A DNA stretch of 64,000 bases from Bradyrhizobium symbiodeficiens (GCF_002266465.3 NZ_CP029427.2:4652501-4716500), one strand, 5' to 3'. Counted from the first letter of the stretch, positions 23,643 through 32,728 are shown. Numbers and translations: made by a program. Notes: generated from the letters alone by a model not told the origin.

Positions 23643-23716
23643 ATCATCGTACAACCTTGTTCCTTCTCATGCAAAATCTCATGGGCATATTGAGCCGATC
23701 ACGGAGCAAGACGATC

Positions 23717-24709
23717 ATGACGAGACCATCGACGATGCGCGCCGGCGTCCTGGAGACCCACAACGCCCCCTTGCGCCTCTCAACCATCTCCACGCCCGAG
23801 ATCGGCCCGCACGACGTGCTGGTGCGTGTGCGCGCGAGCGGGGTCAATCCGCTCGACACCAAGATCCAGGCCGGCGCGGCCGCGCATGCCCGCCATCCGT
23901 TGCCGGCGATTCCGGGGATCGATCTCGCCGGCGTGGTCGAACTGGCCGGGCGCGAGGTGACGCGGTTCAAGCCGGGCGACGAGATCTACGGCATGACCGG
24001 AGGTGTCGGCGGCGTGCAGGGATCGCTGGCCGAATTCGCCGCAGTCGATGCCGATCTCCTCGCGTTGAAGCCCGCCAATCTCAGCATGCGGGAAGCGGCC
24101 GCCCTGCCCCTGATCGTCATCACGGCCTGGGAAGGCCTGATCGACCGGGCGGGGTTGAAGGCGGGCCAGAAGGTGTTGATCCACGGTGGCGCCGGCGGCG
24201 TCGGTCATGTCGCGATCCAGATCGCGCGCGCCTTCGGAGCGGAGGTGTTCGCAACCGGTTCGCCGTCGCAGCGCGCCACCATCGAAGGCTTTGGCGCGGT
24301 GTTCATCGATCGCGACAGTCCGGTCGATGTCTACGTGAAGCAGCACACCGGCGGCCGCGGCTTCGACATCGTCTACGACACCGTCGGCGGCAAGGTGCTC
24401 GACGCCTCCTTCGAAGCGGTGCGCCGCTTCGGCCATGTGGTGAGCGCGCTCGGCTGGGGTACGCATGCGCTTGCGCCGCTGTCATTCCGGGCAGCCACCT
24501 ATTCGGGCGTGTTCACGCTGCTGCCGCTGCTGTCGGGCGAAGGCCGCGCGCATCATGGAGAGATCATGGCGGAGGCCACGCGCCTCGCCGAGGCCGGCAA
24601 GCTCGTACCGCTGCTCGACTACAGGCGCTTTACGCTGGAGAACGTCGACGAGGCCTATGCGCTGATCAGGGACCGCGCCGCCAAGGGCAAGCTGGTCGTC
24701 GATATATAA
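23717..24709 (+). CDS. NADP-dependent quinone oxidoreductase-like protein (zinc-free MDR)
   Basis: The 330-residue protein is a medium-chain dehydrogenase of the quinone reductase/zeta-crystallin type. It has a GroES-like N-terminal domain (VRVRASGVNPLDTKIQAG; PAIPGIDLAGVVE), then a Rossmann domain with VLIHGGAGGVGHVAIQIAR at about 152-170 for NADP binding. The catalytic and structural zinc Cys residues of alcohol dehydrogenases are missing, as expected. The ATG at 23717 has GGAGC upstream; starting at the Met six codons further would also be plausible. It is divergent from the LysR gene. Confidence 0.87.
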   Translation: MTRPSTMRAGVLETHNAPLRLSTISTPEIGPHDVLVRVRASGVNPLDTKIQAGAAAHARHPLPAIPGIDLAGVVELAGREVTRFKPGDEIYGMTGGVGGVQGSLAEFAAVDADLLALKPANLSMREAAALPLIVITAWEGLIDRAGLKAGQKVLIHGGAGGVGHVAIQIARAFGAEVFATGSPSQRATIEGFGAVFIDRDSPVDVYVKQHTGGRGFDIVYDTVGGKVLDASFEAVRRFGHVVSALGWGTHALAPLSFRAATYSGVFTLLPLLSGEGRAHHGEIMAEATRLAEAGKLVPLLDYRRFTLENVDEAYALIRDRAAKGKLVVDI

Positions 24710-24719
24710 GGTGGAGCTT

Positions 24720-24802
24720 GTAGCCCGGATGAGCGCAGCAATATCCGGGGTTCTCGCTTGAAGCACGAAGGTCCCGGGTATCGCTGCGCTCACCCGGGCT
24801 AC
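24720..24802. repeat. REP-type palindromic repeat ('tagcccggatgagcgcagc' family)
   Basis: GTAGCCCGGATGAGCGCAGC at 24720-24739 pairs with its reverse complement at 24783-24802 with one mismatch, enclosing an AT..CCGGG/CCCGGG inner stem. It lies between two convergent gene ends. Related copies are at 36917-36986 and 38241-38310. Confidence 0.8.
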
Positions 24803-24843
24803 GAAGGCTCGCTACGAAGCTGGGCGCAACGGAACCGTGCTCG

Positions 24844-25038
24844 CTAATCCTCGCTGGACGCGGCGGAGCGGTTGCGCAGATACGCCTGCGACAGCAGGAA
24901 GAACAACGCGCGCTCGCCCTGATATTTGGCCGACGGCCGGGTGCGCTCGAAACCATCGGCAAAGATCTTGCCGGACTGGTCGCACACTTGCCATCGCCAG
25001 CCAAACCGCTTGCGCCTGGTGAGGATCACTTCGAACAT
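24844..25038 (-). CDS. Small conserved hypothetical protein
   Basis: This 64-residue protein starts MFEVILTRRKRFGWRWQVCD and continues GKIFADGFERTRPSAKYQGERALFFLL. The pattern 'MFEV-LT...W-WQVCD..G....G.E.TR..AKY.G.RALF.LL' is one I recall in many short rhizobial hypothetical proteins; its function is unknown. The ATG at 25038 is chosen from that pattern, although the only purine-rich stretch upstream (GGGACC) is distant. An ATG at 25185 would give 113 residues with an unconvincing leader. The gene is convergent with the quinone oxidoreductase gene across a REP repeat. Confidence 0.6.
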   Translation of the reverse strand: MFEVILTRRKRFGWRWQVCDQSGKIFADGFERTRPSAKYQGERALFFLLSQAYLRNRSAASSED

Positions 25039-25445
25039 ACCGACGAGCTTGGTCCCTGCTCCCAGCCGGTCCGCCAAGGCATCCAAGCCCTCGCTCCGGC
25101 CTCCCCCATTAGACGGATGCCCGACATATAACCCAGCGGAATGGAAAGAGAATAAGATTGATGATCGGAAATTCATCTCTTGCACCGCTGTGATGAAGAC
25201 GCGAGGCGCGGGGAATAAGCTTTCGCCAGCGGTGTTTTACATGGCCCGAAAAAGCAATCGGCTGGCGCTTGCGGTATTCAAAGCAGAACACAGGAGGCTG
25301 ATGGGCCAATTGCTGACCAGCCCCCACGGACGTGGCGGTAACGGGAGATGCACATTCGCGCACTTAATGAGAATTATCGTGCCGGTGTCAGGTCAGGTGT
25401 CGGGCTGCGGACGGCACCGCCGCCAGGACTCAGCGCGCGAAGCCC
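25039..25445. other. Intergenic stretch, nothing identified
   Basis: About 400 bases upstream of the small leftward gene and downstream of the next leftward gene. I find no frame with a ribosome binding site, no strong hairpin and no repeat. It presumably holds the promoter of the 64-residue gene. Confidence 0.4.
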
Positions 25446-26519
25446 CTAACGCGCGACGACTTCGACTTCGCCGTCGACGCCGTTGACGACGTTGAAGCCG
25501 CGCTCGTAGACCTTGCCCTCGTTCTTGGCGATGGCGCGGTATTCGCCTTCGGAGAGTACGACGCGCGGGAAGGCGCCGATCGATTCCTTGATGACGTCGC
25601 CGCCGGGGGTCAGCACCGACCATGCGGTGTTGGCGAGTGCCTCGCCTCCTTTGTCGCTGACCAGCTTGAGCGTGATCACGGCCGCGCGGTGGGTGATGGT
25701 GACGTCGGTGAGCTTGCTGGCCTGGACGCGGATGTCGGAGCGCACCACCGAATTGGCGTCGCCATAGTTGGAGATGATGTAGTAGGTGCCCTCCGGCAGC
25801 AGCACGACGTCGCCGGCTGCGACGTTCGGCACCAGCGAGGCACGCTCGCCGGATTCGAATTGGCTGCCCTTGTAGATCGCGAACGAGATCTGGTTCTGCG
25901 GAATGCGGGTGGTGCCGACCCGGCCCTCGATCCGCAGGCCCCCGGCCGGCAGCACGAAGGATTCGCGGTCGGTCTCGGCCTTCAGGCTGACGGTGCGTAC
26001 CGCGCTGACGAGGCCGAAGGCGACGTGGACGACGTAATTGCCGGGCGGCAGCACGATGTTGGGCGTGGCGCTGCGGTCCTCGCGAATCAGCTTGAAGGTG
26101 CCGTTCTCGTCGGGACGGTCGGCAAACACGCGCCAAACCAGGCCGCTGGTGATCGCCGGAGCATCCTTGCCGTATTTCGCGGTCAGCGACAGCACGCCTT
26201 GTCCGGGCACGGCCGCGTTGAGCGGGGCCGCCGGCGGCACGGTCGAGACCGCGGGCGGCGGCATGCTGGGGGTCGTCGGCTGCATCAGGGTCGGTGGCAG
26301 GCTCGGGGGACCGGCGCCAGGACCGGAGGGCGGCGCCAGGCTGACGGCGCCCCCGGGGTCGGGCACCGAAGCCGGCGGCACCGGCGGCGGACGGTCCGAG
26401 AAAAGCTGCGCCTGCGCAGCGGTTTGGCCTGAGGTAACGAGGCACGCGGCAAGGATCAGCGCCGGCAGCAGCCTGCCGCTGCGCCGCCATCCGATGATGC
26501 CGTCACCCCCGCGTGTCAT
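25446..26519 (-). CDS. Secreted Pro-rich protein with repeated beta domains, unknown function
   Basis: The 357-residue protein has a signal peptide (about 1-36, ending AAQAQ), a disordered segment very rich in Pro/Ala/Ser to about residue 105, and then roughly 250 residues that look like two or three related beta-sandwich units. Each unit has an aromatic 'W.V' strand, a stretch like IVLPPGNYVVHVAFG or VLLPEGTYYIISNYGDA, and a following VTL/VTI strand. The third unit has VVLSEGEYRAIAKNEG. The recurrent 'LP.G.Y.V' word suggests carboxypeptidase-regulatory-like or transthyretin-like folds. No catalytic residues stand out. It is divergent from the patatin gene. Confidence 0.65.
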   Translation of the reverse strand: MTRGGDGIIGWRRSGRLLPALILAACLVTSGQTAAQAQLFSDRPPPVPPASVPDPGGAVSLAPPSGPGAGPPSLPPTLMQPTTPSMPPPAVSTVPPAAPLNAAVPGQGVLSLTAKYGKDAPAITSGLVWRVFADRPDENGTFKLIREDRSATPNIVLPPGNYVVHVAFGLVSAVRTVSLKAETDRESFVLPAGGLRIEGRVGTTRIPQNQISFAIYKGSQFESGERASLVPNVAAGDVVLLPEGTYYIISNYGDANSVVRSDIRVQASKLTDVTITHRAAVITLKLVSDKGGEALANTAWSVLTPGGDVIKESIGAFPRVVLSEGEYRAIAKNEGKVYERGFNVVNGVDGEVEVVAR

Positions 26520-26746
26520 GCCACCTGCTTTTCACCGAAAACGCGGCAAATTCAAGCCTCTGAAATCCCAGGAAATACGGGCACACACGATCGATGGAAC
26601 CCGGTTGACGCCTGCGTGATTACAGCTCGCCATACTCCTGCCCCGTGCCCTTTCCAAAGCGGCATAAACCATGCTTCGCGCCTGATATGGCGGAGCGCAA
26701 AGGCGGCGCCTAATCTCACGGTGCAGGCCCGGCGTAGGAGAGTTCG

Positions 26747-27781
26747 GTGCTGGATAGATTGAAGGGTCGGGCAGCAAACGGCTCGAATGGCGAAAAGATC
26801 GGCCTTGGCCCCACCCGCCGGCCGGTCATCGGCCTCGCCCTCGGTGGCGGCGCGGCGCGCGGCTTTGCCCATATCGGAATTCTGAGAACCCTGCTCGCCA
26901 ACGGCATTGTTCCCGATGTCGTGGTCGGCACCTCCATCGGCGCCGTGGTCGGCGGCCTCCATGCAGCCGGCCGGCTCGAGACGTTCGAAGAGTGGGGGCG
27001 CAGCCTGCAGGGTATGCGCAACATCCTCGGCTATCTCGACATCCGCCTCAACGGCTCCGGCCTGCTCGGCGGCGAGAAGCTGGCCAGCCGCCTCGAGGAC
27101 GCGGTTGGGCAGGCCCTGATCGAAGATTTGCCGGTCAAGTTCGCGAGTGTCGCGACCGAGGTCAGGACCGGTCACGAGATCTGGCTGACGCATGGCCGCG
27201 TGGTCGATGCGATGCGCGCGTCTTATGCGCTGCCCGGCATCTTCCAGCCTATGCTGATCGGCGATCGCTGGCTCGTCGACGGTGCGCTGGTGAACCCGGT
27301 GCCGGTCTCGGCCGCCCGCGCGCTCGGCGCCGAAATCGTCATCGCCGCAAATCTTTCCAGCGACATCTTCACCCATTCCACGACGATCTATTCGCACGGC
27401 GCGATGCCCGCACCTGTTACGCCGGAGGCCGAGGAGACGACGGCCAAGCGGCGCTTTCCGCGGCTGTTCTCGGCCGAGAAAGCCATGAAGCGCGAATTCT
27501 TCGGCAGCGCCGGGCGCCCGGGCATCTCCTCGGTGATGGTCGATGCCTTCAACATCATGCAGGATCGCATCACCCGCGCCCGCCTCGCCGGCGATCCGCC
27601 GGATCTCTTGATCTCGCCGCGGGTCGGCCAGTTCGGCTGGTTCGACTTCCATCGCTCCGAGGACCTGATCGCCCACGGCGCGCGCGCCGCCGAACGCGCG
27701 CTGGAATCGATCGAGGAGGCGATCGACGTGCTGGCGCCGGCGCCCGCGGGCCACGCGCCGAAGGCGGACGAACAGGCCTGA
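26747..27781 (+). CDS. Patatin-like phospholipase (RssA/YlbK type)
   Basis: The 344-residue protein has the patatin catalytic set: the oxyanion loop GGGAARGFAHIG starting at residue 33, the nucleophile elbow GTSIG with Ser63, and the catalytic Asp178 in VDGALVNPVP. Bacterial members hydrolyse phospholipids or other acyl esters. It lacks a signal peptide, so it should act inside the cell. The GTG at 26747 follows TAGGAGAGTTCG, a good ribosome binding site. The stop codon directly abuts the convergent CBS gene stop. Confidence 0.92.
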   Translation: MLDRLKGRAANGSNGEKIGLGPTRRPVIGLALGGGAARGFAHIGILRTLLANGIVPDVVVGTSIGAVVGGLHAAGRLETFEEWGRSLQGMRNILGYLDIRLNGSGLLGGEKLASRLEDAVGQALIEDLPVKFASVATEVRTGHEIWLTHGRVVDAMRASYALPGIFQPMLIGDRWLVDGALVNPVPVSAARALGAEIVIAANLSSDIFTHSTTIYSHGAMPAPVTPEAEETTAKRRFPRLFSAEKAMKREFFGSAGRPGISSVMVDAFNIMQDRITRARLAGDPPDLLISPRVGQFGWFDFHRSEDLIAHGARAAERALESIEEAIDVLAPAPAGHAPKADEQA

Positions 27782-28210
27782 TCAGGCCGTCTTGATGTAG
27801 TCGCGCAGGGCTTCCTGCTCGGACTCGTATTCCTGGACCCGGCGCTTGACGATGTCGCCGATCGAGATCAGGCCGACCACCTTGCCATTGTCGATCACGG
27901 GCAGATGGCGGAACTTGCCTGACGTCATCATCTCCATGATCTCGGCGACCGTGTCGGTTTCCTTGCAGGTCACCACCTTGCGGGTCATGACCTGACCGAC
28001 CGGCTCCTCCAGCGCGCCGGCGCCGCGCTCGCCGAGAACGCGGACGATGTCGCGCTCCGACAGGATGCCCTCGAGCCGGCTCTGGTTCATCACCAGCACC
28101 GCGCCGATCTTCTTCTCGCCGAGCAGCTTGACCGCGGCAGCCAGCTTCGCGTCGGGCTCGACGCTCACGATCTGGTGGCCCTTGGTGTTGAGAATGGAAC
28201 GTACCGTCAT
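27782..28210 (-). CDS. CBS-pair domain protein
   Basis: The 142-residue protein consists of two CBS domains (about 8-60 and 75-128), with the usual words IGAVLVMNQSRLEGILSERD and FRHLPVIDNGKVVGLISIGD, then a short charged tail. Stand-alone CBS pairs bind adenine nucleotides and act as energy-state modulators of unknown partners in alphaproteobacteria. There are no fused effector domains. The stop codon (27782-27784) abuts the patatin stop, so the two genes end tail to tail with no spacer. Confidence 0.92.
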   Translation of the reverse strand: MTVRSILNTKGHQIVSVEPDAKLAAAVKLLGEKKIGAVLVMNQSRLEGILSERDIVRVLGERGAGALEEPVGQVMTRKVVTCKETDTVAEIMEMMTSGKFRHLPVIDNGKVVGLISIGDIVKRRVQEYESEQEALRDYIKTA

Positions 28211-28403
28211 TGTTGCCTCCCTGAATCGGACCCGTCCGCCTGTTGGCGGTGCGGACTTGTTCTTCGAGTCTTCAACTAACAGTTTTGTCTGGCGCCGGTT
28301 TCACGTGCGGGCGGTTTGCGAAGCAGCGCCGCTGGCGCATTGTCGCTTCAGACATTCTTCGCGCAAATGATGGATGAATTCGGGCCGCGCCGCAAGCGCC
28401 GCT

Positions 28404-29225
28404 TCAAATACGGTCTGAAACGTCCCGTGATGACGCATCCGCAGCATCGTTTCGCATGCGCGGCACCGGATCGAACAGCGTGAACAGCAGCAGGCCGGCG
28501 ACGAAGCCGCCGATATGCGCCTGCCACGCCACGCTCGTGGTTTCGGCATCGACGCCGATGGCGCCGACGCCGAAGATGATGTTGACGCCGAACCATACCG
28601 CAAGGAAGCCGAGCACCCGTCCGTCGCGTAGCGCGCGTGACAACGGCAGCGCCGGAACCCTTGCTGCGGTATCGGCGTCCGATCGGTTGAACGACAGGAA
28701 GCTGCCGCGGACGAAGGCAAAGCGGATCGCGGCCGCCATCGCGCCCGACACCGAGGCCGAGGCGCCGATCATCGGCGCCACCGCATGCTCATGGGTGACG
28801 AGATGGGCGAGCGCGCCGGCCGCCGCCGTCACCGCCAGGAACAGGAAGAACCTGACCGCGCCGAACCGCCGCGCCAGCGCGCTGCCGAACGGCAGCAGCC
28901 ACAGCACGTTGAAGCCGAGATGGGTCAGATTGGCGTGCAGCAGCGAATAGGTGACGAAGCTCCAGACCTTGGCGCCGGCCCCGCCCGGGATCTGCAGATT
29001 GAGCAGCGAGGAATCGTAGCGCTTGGGGATGAAGCCGAAGACGTCGATGGTCCAGTTCTCGAGCTCCGGCGGCAGCAGCACCCGCAGATGGATCACCGCC
29101 AGCAGGACGATGTAGGCCGTCAGCGCGAACGGCAGCGTCAGGATCGGCTCGCGCGGAGCCTCCTCATGGGCGGCCGGGAGGCCGGGCTGAGAATCCTGCG
29201 GCGGAGAATCGTGCGGGGAATCCAA
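28404..29225 (-). CDS. Rhomboid family intramembrane serine protease
   Basis: The 273-residue protein has six or seven membrane segments with the rhomboid catalytic dyad. Ser156 lies in GASAS and His237 in AHIGGFVAGLL. The helix-2 motif HLGFN (His102, Asn106) that stabilises the transition state is present too. The N-terminal 28 residues are a soluble Pro-rich tail. Such proteases cut single-pass membrane proteins. The C-terminal 25 residues are soluble. A terminator-like hairpin lies 76 bp upstream of the start, on the same strand. Confidence 0.9.
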   Translation of the reverse strand: MDSPHDSPPQDSQPGLPAAHEEAPREPILTLPFALTAYIVLLAVIHLRVLLPPELENWTIDVFGFIPKRYDSSLLNLQIPGGAGAKVWSFVTYSLLHANLTHLGFNVLWLLPFGSALARRFGAVRFFLFLAVTAAAGALAHLVTHEHAVAPMIGASASVSGAMAAAIRFAFVRGSFLSFNRSDADTAARVPALPLSRALRDGRVLGFLAVWFGVNIIFGVGAIGVDAETTSVAWQAHIGGFVAGLLLFTLFDPVPRMRNDAADASSRDVSDRI

Positions 29226-29300
29226 GGCAGTTCGCTTTCAGGCGCGATCGGAGCGATCCGTCTGCAGATAGTCGCCTTTGCCGGCCTAGCGCAAGTGCAC

Positions 29301-29334
29301 AAAAGGAAAAGGCAGGGCCCTGGGAGGCCCTGCC
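29301..29334 (-). terminator. Terminator-like hairpin upstream of the rhomboid gene
   Basis: Read leftward, GGCAGGGCC and GGCCCTGCC (29326-29334 and 29311-29319 on the top strand) form a 9-bp perfect stem, followed by TTTTCCTTTT. No supported leftward gene ends here. It could close a small RNA or act as an attenuator in the rhomboid leader. Nothing else supportable lies between 29226 and 29679. Confidence 0.55.
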
Positions 29335-29679
29335 TGTCCGTGTCGGCCTTCCGGTGCCGGAGGAATGAAGGTGTATCCCCACCCCTCCCCGCGGCCCGTG
29401 ACCAAACTGTTTGACGCCCTGTGTACAGGCCCCGCCGAGAACCTGGATGAAAGCGGCGAGGCTTGCGATCGGGATCACCATAGCAGCGCGGCGCGCGGCG
29501 CAAAGGCCATAGTTAATTTAACGTTAACGACGCAAAGACCGCCTTAACGGGGGCGAAATCGCCCTCCCGGCATGGACGCTGCAAATCCCCTCCTGCACAA
29601 CAACACAAGGGATCGCGGGTGCACTGAAGCGGGACAGCTCTGTCCCTTCGAGGTTGCACCCCGGGATAAGCGTTCAGAC

Positions 29680-30234
29680 ATGAAACATCCGTCGAGCCGC
29701 GCGTTCTTCGCGTATTGGGACAACAAGCGCGGCGCTGCACGGGCCCCTGACCGGGCCGACATCGATCCGGCCGCGGTCCGCGGCCTGCTCGGCGATATCT
29801 TCGTGCTGTCCTGCGAGCCCAATCTCGGCTTTCCGTTTCGCGTCGCGGGCACGCGCGTCTGTGCACTGGCGGGATGTGACCTCAAGGACCAGAGCTTTGC
29901 GGCGCTGTTCGTTGATGCGAGCCGCGGCGAGATCGAGGAGATCACGACCATCGTCGCCGACGAGGCGCTGGGTGCGATCGCCGGCGTCACGGCCCTGCGC
30001 GAGGACGGCAGCAAGGCCTATCTTGAGCTGCTGCTGCTGCCGTTCAACGCCCGCCCGCACACGCCGGTGAGCGTGACGGGCGTGCTCGCGCCGTTCGACG
30101 ACGAATGCGGCGCGCTCTCGACCTTCACCCTCACCTCGTGGCGCTATCTGCACCAGCCGGAGAAACTGCTGCCGCGCGCGATCCGGAAATTGCAGATCGC
30201 ACGCGGGCTGATGGTGTATGAGGGGCTGAGATAG
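29680..30234 (+). CDS. PAS_5-family sensory domain protein
   Basis: The 184-residue protein fits the alphaproteobacterial PAS_5 (PF07310-type) single-domain proteins: it opens MKHPSSRAFFAYWDNKRG, then DRADIDPAAVRGLLGDIFVL, FPFRVAGTRVCALAGCDL, and LLLLPFNARPHTPVSVTGVLAP. The ATG at 29680 is chosen because family members begin with this 'HP..R..F.YW' word; the frame itself is open from 29572. Function is unknown; members are often linked to c-di-GMP or cell-envelope regulation only by genome context. No partner gene is adjacent. Confidence 0.75.
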   Translation: MKHPSSRAFFAYWDNKRGAARAPDRADIDPAAVRGLLGDIFVLSCEPNLGFPFRVAGTRVCALAGCDLKDQSFAALFVDASRGEIEEITTIVADEALGAIAGVTALREDGSKAYLELLLLPFNARPHTPVSVTGVLAPFDDECGALSTFTLTSWRYLHQPEKLLPRAIRKLQIARGLMVYEGLR

Positions 30235-30400
30235 TCGCCCGCTGCCCGACGCGCCGCATCGTTCGCAAGAGGAACCCGCCGCGCGGCAAATCAACGCGCG
30301 TGCCGATGGCCGCTTTTGCCGGATCTGCGTCATTCCTGATGTCGTTGCCAACGGTTAGCTTCCGCCTCGCGTGAAGCAACGAGGATCGGGTGACATCATC

Positions 30401-31534
30401 ATGCTATGGCGCATTCTGGCGTTGAGTGGCGTCGGCTGCGTGGCCCTGCTGGCGGCAATCGGCGGAACCTGGCTGTTCCTGCTGCCTGGGTCGCCGGCTC
30501 GGGAGACCGCGCCTGCGATATCCAAAGACGAGACCGAGGCGACGCTTGCGGCGCTGAAGCCGCCGAAGCGAGAGCGCCCCCTGATCGCCGTCGTCGGCAT
30601 CAACGACCTGAGCGAGACGACCGACTATCTGATGCCATATGGCATCCTCGCGCGCGCCGATGTCGCCGACGTCCTCACATTGGGGACGCAGCCCGGCCCC
30701 GTCGCACTTTATCCCGCGCTGAAAGTGCAGCCGCACGCGACGACCGCCGAGTTCGATGCTTTACATCCCGGCGGCGCCGATTACGTGATCGTGCCCGCGA
30801 TGAGCCGCGAAGACGATGCCGTGGCGTCGCAATGGATCAAAAGCCAGGCCGGCAAGGGCGCGATCATCATCGGCGTCTGCGTCGGCGCCAAGGTCGTTGC
30901 CAACACCGGGCTGCTCGACGGCCGGCAGGCCACCACGCACTGGTATTCCGTGCGCGATCTGCAAAAGCATTCCGCGATCCGCTATGTCGCGGACCGCAGG
31001 CTGGTGGTCGACCGCGGCGTTGCGACAACGACCGGCATCACCGCATCCATGCCGATGGCGCTGACCCTGGTCGAGGCCATCGCTGGCCGCGCCAAGGCGG
31101 AGGCGGTCGCACGCGACATCGGTCTGGCGCAATGGGATGCGCGCCACCGCAGCGAGGCGTTCCAGTTCACACGCCCCTTCGCGCTGACGGCGATCACCAA
31201 CACACTCGCATTCTGGAACCGCGAGCAACTCGGAATCGCGCTAACGCCAGGCATCGACGAGGTGTCGCTTGCGCTGATCGCCGATGCGTGGTCGCGCACC
31301 TATCGATCGCGTGCCCTCACCTTCGCGACAACGGCGGAGGCGCAGACGAGCCGCGGCGGTCTTCGCATCCTTCCCGACAAGGTCGCGGCCGATTGGCCGG
31401 CCAAGCTGACGCCGCCGCCTGCCGCCGACCTGCCGCCGGCGCGAGCGCTGGATCAGACGCTGCACGCCATCGATGCGCGTTACGGGGCGCGCACGGCCGA
31501 CTTCGTCGCGATGCAGCTCGAATACCCGCGATAA
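30401..31534 (+). CDS. Membrane-anchored DJ-1/PfpI-like protein
   Basis: The 377-residue protein has one N-terminal membrane helix (about 5-30) and then a DJ-1/PfpI domain (about 58-225) with the nucleophile-elbow Cys160 in IIIGVCVGAKVVANTG and the nearby TTHW motif. From about 278 the sequence PGIDEVSLALIADAW...SRGGLRILPD resembles the first half of a second DJ-1 domain that lacks its own elbow. This suggests a truncated duplication. Such domains are usually the sensory part of AraC-type regulators (GATase1-like), but no AraC DNA-binding domain is present. The ATG at 30401 has GAGGATCGGG upstream; a GTG at 30371 is an alternative. Confidence 0.72.
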   Translation: MLWRILALSGVGCVALLAAIGGTWLFLLPGSPARETAPAISKDETEATLAALKPPKRERPLIAVVGINDLSETTDYLMPYGILARADVADVLTLGTQPGPVALYPALKVQPHATTAEFDALHPGGADYVIVPAMSREDDAVASQWIKSQAGKGAIIIGVCVGAKVVANTGLLDGRQATTHWYSVRDLQKHSAIRYVADRRLVVDRGVATTTGITASMPMALTLVEAIAGRAKAEAVARDIGLAQWDARHRSEAFQFTRPFALTAITNTLAFWNREQLGIALTPGIDEVSLALIADAWSRTYRSRALTFATTAEAQTSRGGLRILPDKVAADWPAKLTPPPAADLPPARALDQTLHAIDARYGARTADFVAMQLEYPR

Positions 31535-31591
31535 CGGCACGCCGGTGCGCCGCCTGCAACAGCCGACGCACCGTATCTGCGCGGAGCGCCG

Positions 31592-31978
31592 TTACGGCGT
31601 CGCCAGATGCCATGCACCGTTCAGAAAACCGTCGCCGGTGATGTCGCCGGGCTTCTGGTCCTTGGCGAAGGTGTAGAGCGGCTTGCCCTTGTAGGCCCAC
31701 TGCTTCGAGCCGTCGTCGCGGGTGATGACGGTGTAGCCGTCGCCCGCGGCGTCGCTCGCCTCGGCCTTCAGCACCGGCCAGTTCGTCGCGCAGGGACCGT
31801 TGCAGGCGGATTTGCCGTCCATGTCCTTGTCGAAGGTGTAGAGCGTCATGCCCTTGGCGTCGGTGAGCACGCTGCCCTTGTCGGTCTTGCCCGTCTTGGT
31901 CGGCGGTGCGGCGAAGGCGGCGGGAACGATCGCGAGCGAGAGTGCGAGCGCGAGCGCGAGGCGGATCGAGGACGTCAT
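31592..31978 (-). CDS. Secreted COG4315-type repeat protein
   Basis: The 128-residue protein has a signal peptide (about 1-24, AFA-AP) and two copies of the 'G.PLYTF.KD....G' repeat: GMTLYTFDKDMDGKSACNGPCATNWPVL and GKPLYTFAKDQKPGDITGDGF. The Cys pair in SACNGPCA is typical. The family is periplasmic or outer-membrane and of unknown role. AGGAGATATC directly before the ATG at 31978 is a strong ribosome binding site, and the upstream in-frame ATGs can be ignored. Confidence 0.85.
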   Translation of the reverse strand: MTSSIRLALALALSLAIVPAAFAAPPTKTGKTDKGSVLTDAKGMTLYTFDKDMDGKSACNGPCATNWPVLKAEASDAAGDGYTVITRDDGSKQWAYKGKPLYTFAKDQKPGDITGDGFLNGAWHLATP

Positions 31979-32104
31979 GATATCTCCTGTCATGCAATTG
32001 GCTTGCAGGAGGTAGGACGCCGCACGCGGTCCGGTATTCCTGACAGCGCGGCAAAGATATTTTTCGCTGCGCGCGACGACGAGGTGGAATAAACTGGGAT
32101 CGAC

Positions 32105-32611
32105 ATGAGCAAGCCGCATTGGCGTCCCGCGCACGCATCCGACCTGCCCGCGATCAGCGCGATCGCGGCGCGGATTCATCCAGATCTTCCCGAAAGCCCT
32201 GAGGTGCTCGCCGAGAAGATGCGGCTCTATCCGGACGGATGTCGCCTGCTCGTCGTCGGCGACGAGATCGCCGGCTATGGGCTTTCGCATCCCTGGAAGC
32301 AGCACCGGATCCCGCCGCTCGACGGCTTGCTCGAACGACTGCCCGAGGATGCGGATTGTCTCTACATCCATGACGTTGCCGTGTTGGCCGAATCTCGCGG
32401 CGGAGTTCTGCGCGCTTATATCGCTGACATCGAGCAGCTCGCGCGCGCGTCAGGCCTCGCGACACTCGCATTGGTTTCGGTCTACGCTACCCAGCCGTTG
32501 TGGCAGCGTCTCGGCTTTCGGCCCGTCACGGCGGATGCGGACCTGCGCGCAAAGCTCGCATCCTACGGCGAGGGCGCGACCTACATGCTGCGCGACCTCG
32601 CTGCGACGTAA
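32105..32611 (+). CDS. GNAT-family N-acetyltransferase
   Basis: The 168-residue protein has the GNAT fold: strand 1 WRPAHASDLPAISAIAARIH, strands with LLVVGDEIAGYGLSHPW, the beta-4 YIHDVAVLAESRG leading into the acetyl-CoA loop region (the Gly-rich motif is weak: SRGGVLRA), and the final ATQPLWQRLGFRPV. The acceptor substrate is unknown. It starts at an ATG 126 bp from the divergent COG4315 gene. Confidence 0.82.
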   Translation: MSKPHWRPAHASDLPAISAIAARIHPDLPESPEVLAEKMRLYPDGCRLLVVGDEIAGYGLSHPWKQHRIPPLDGLLERLPEDADCLYIHDVAVLAESRGGVLRAYIADIEQLARASGLATLALVSVYATQPLWQRLGFRPVTADADLRAKLASYGEGATYMLRDLAAT

Positions 32612-32728
32612 CGTCCCCTCCCGCCTCACGCGGGCGTGAACCGCAGCCTCGAACCGGGTCGGATCAGCTCCCGTCGAAGGTGTGTGCGAGCCCTTCCGGT
32701 CTCGCCGAACCGAGGCTGGAGACGATCC

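Noticed and set aside
29164..29481. Leftward frame of 105 codons beginning MVIPIASLAAF with a lipobox-like LGGAC
   Set aside because: It crosses a strong terminator hairpin and runs into the rhomboid gene in another frame; it has no ribosome binding site.
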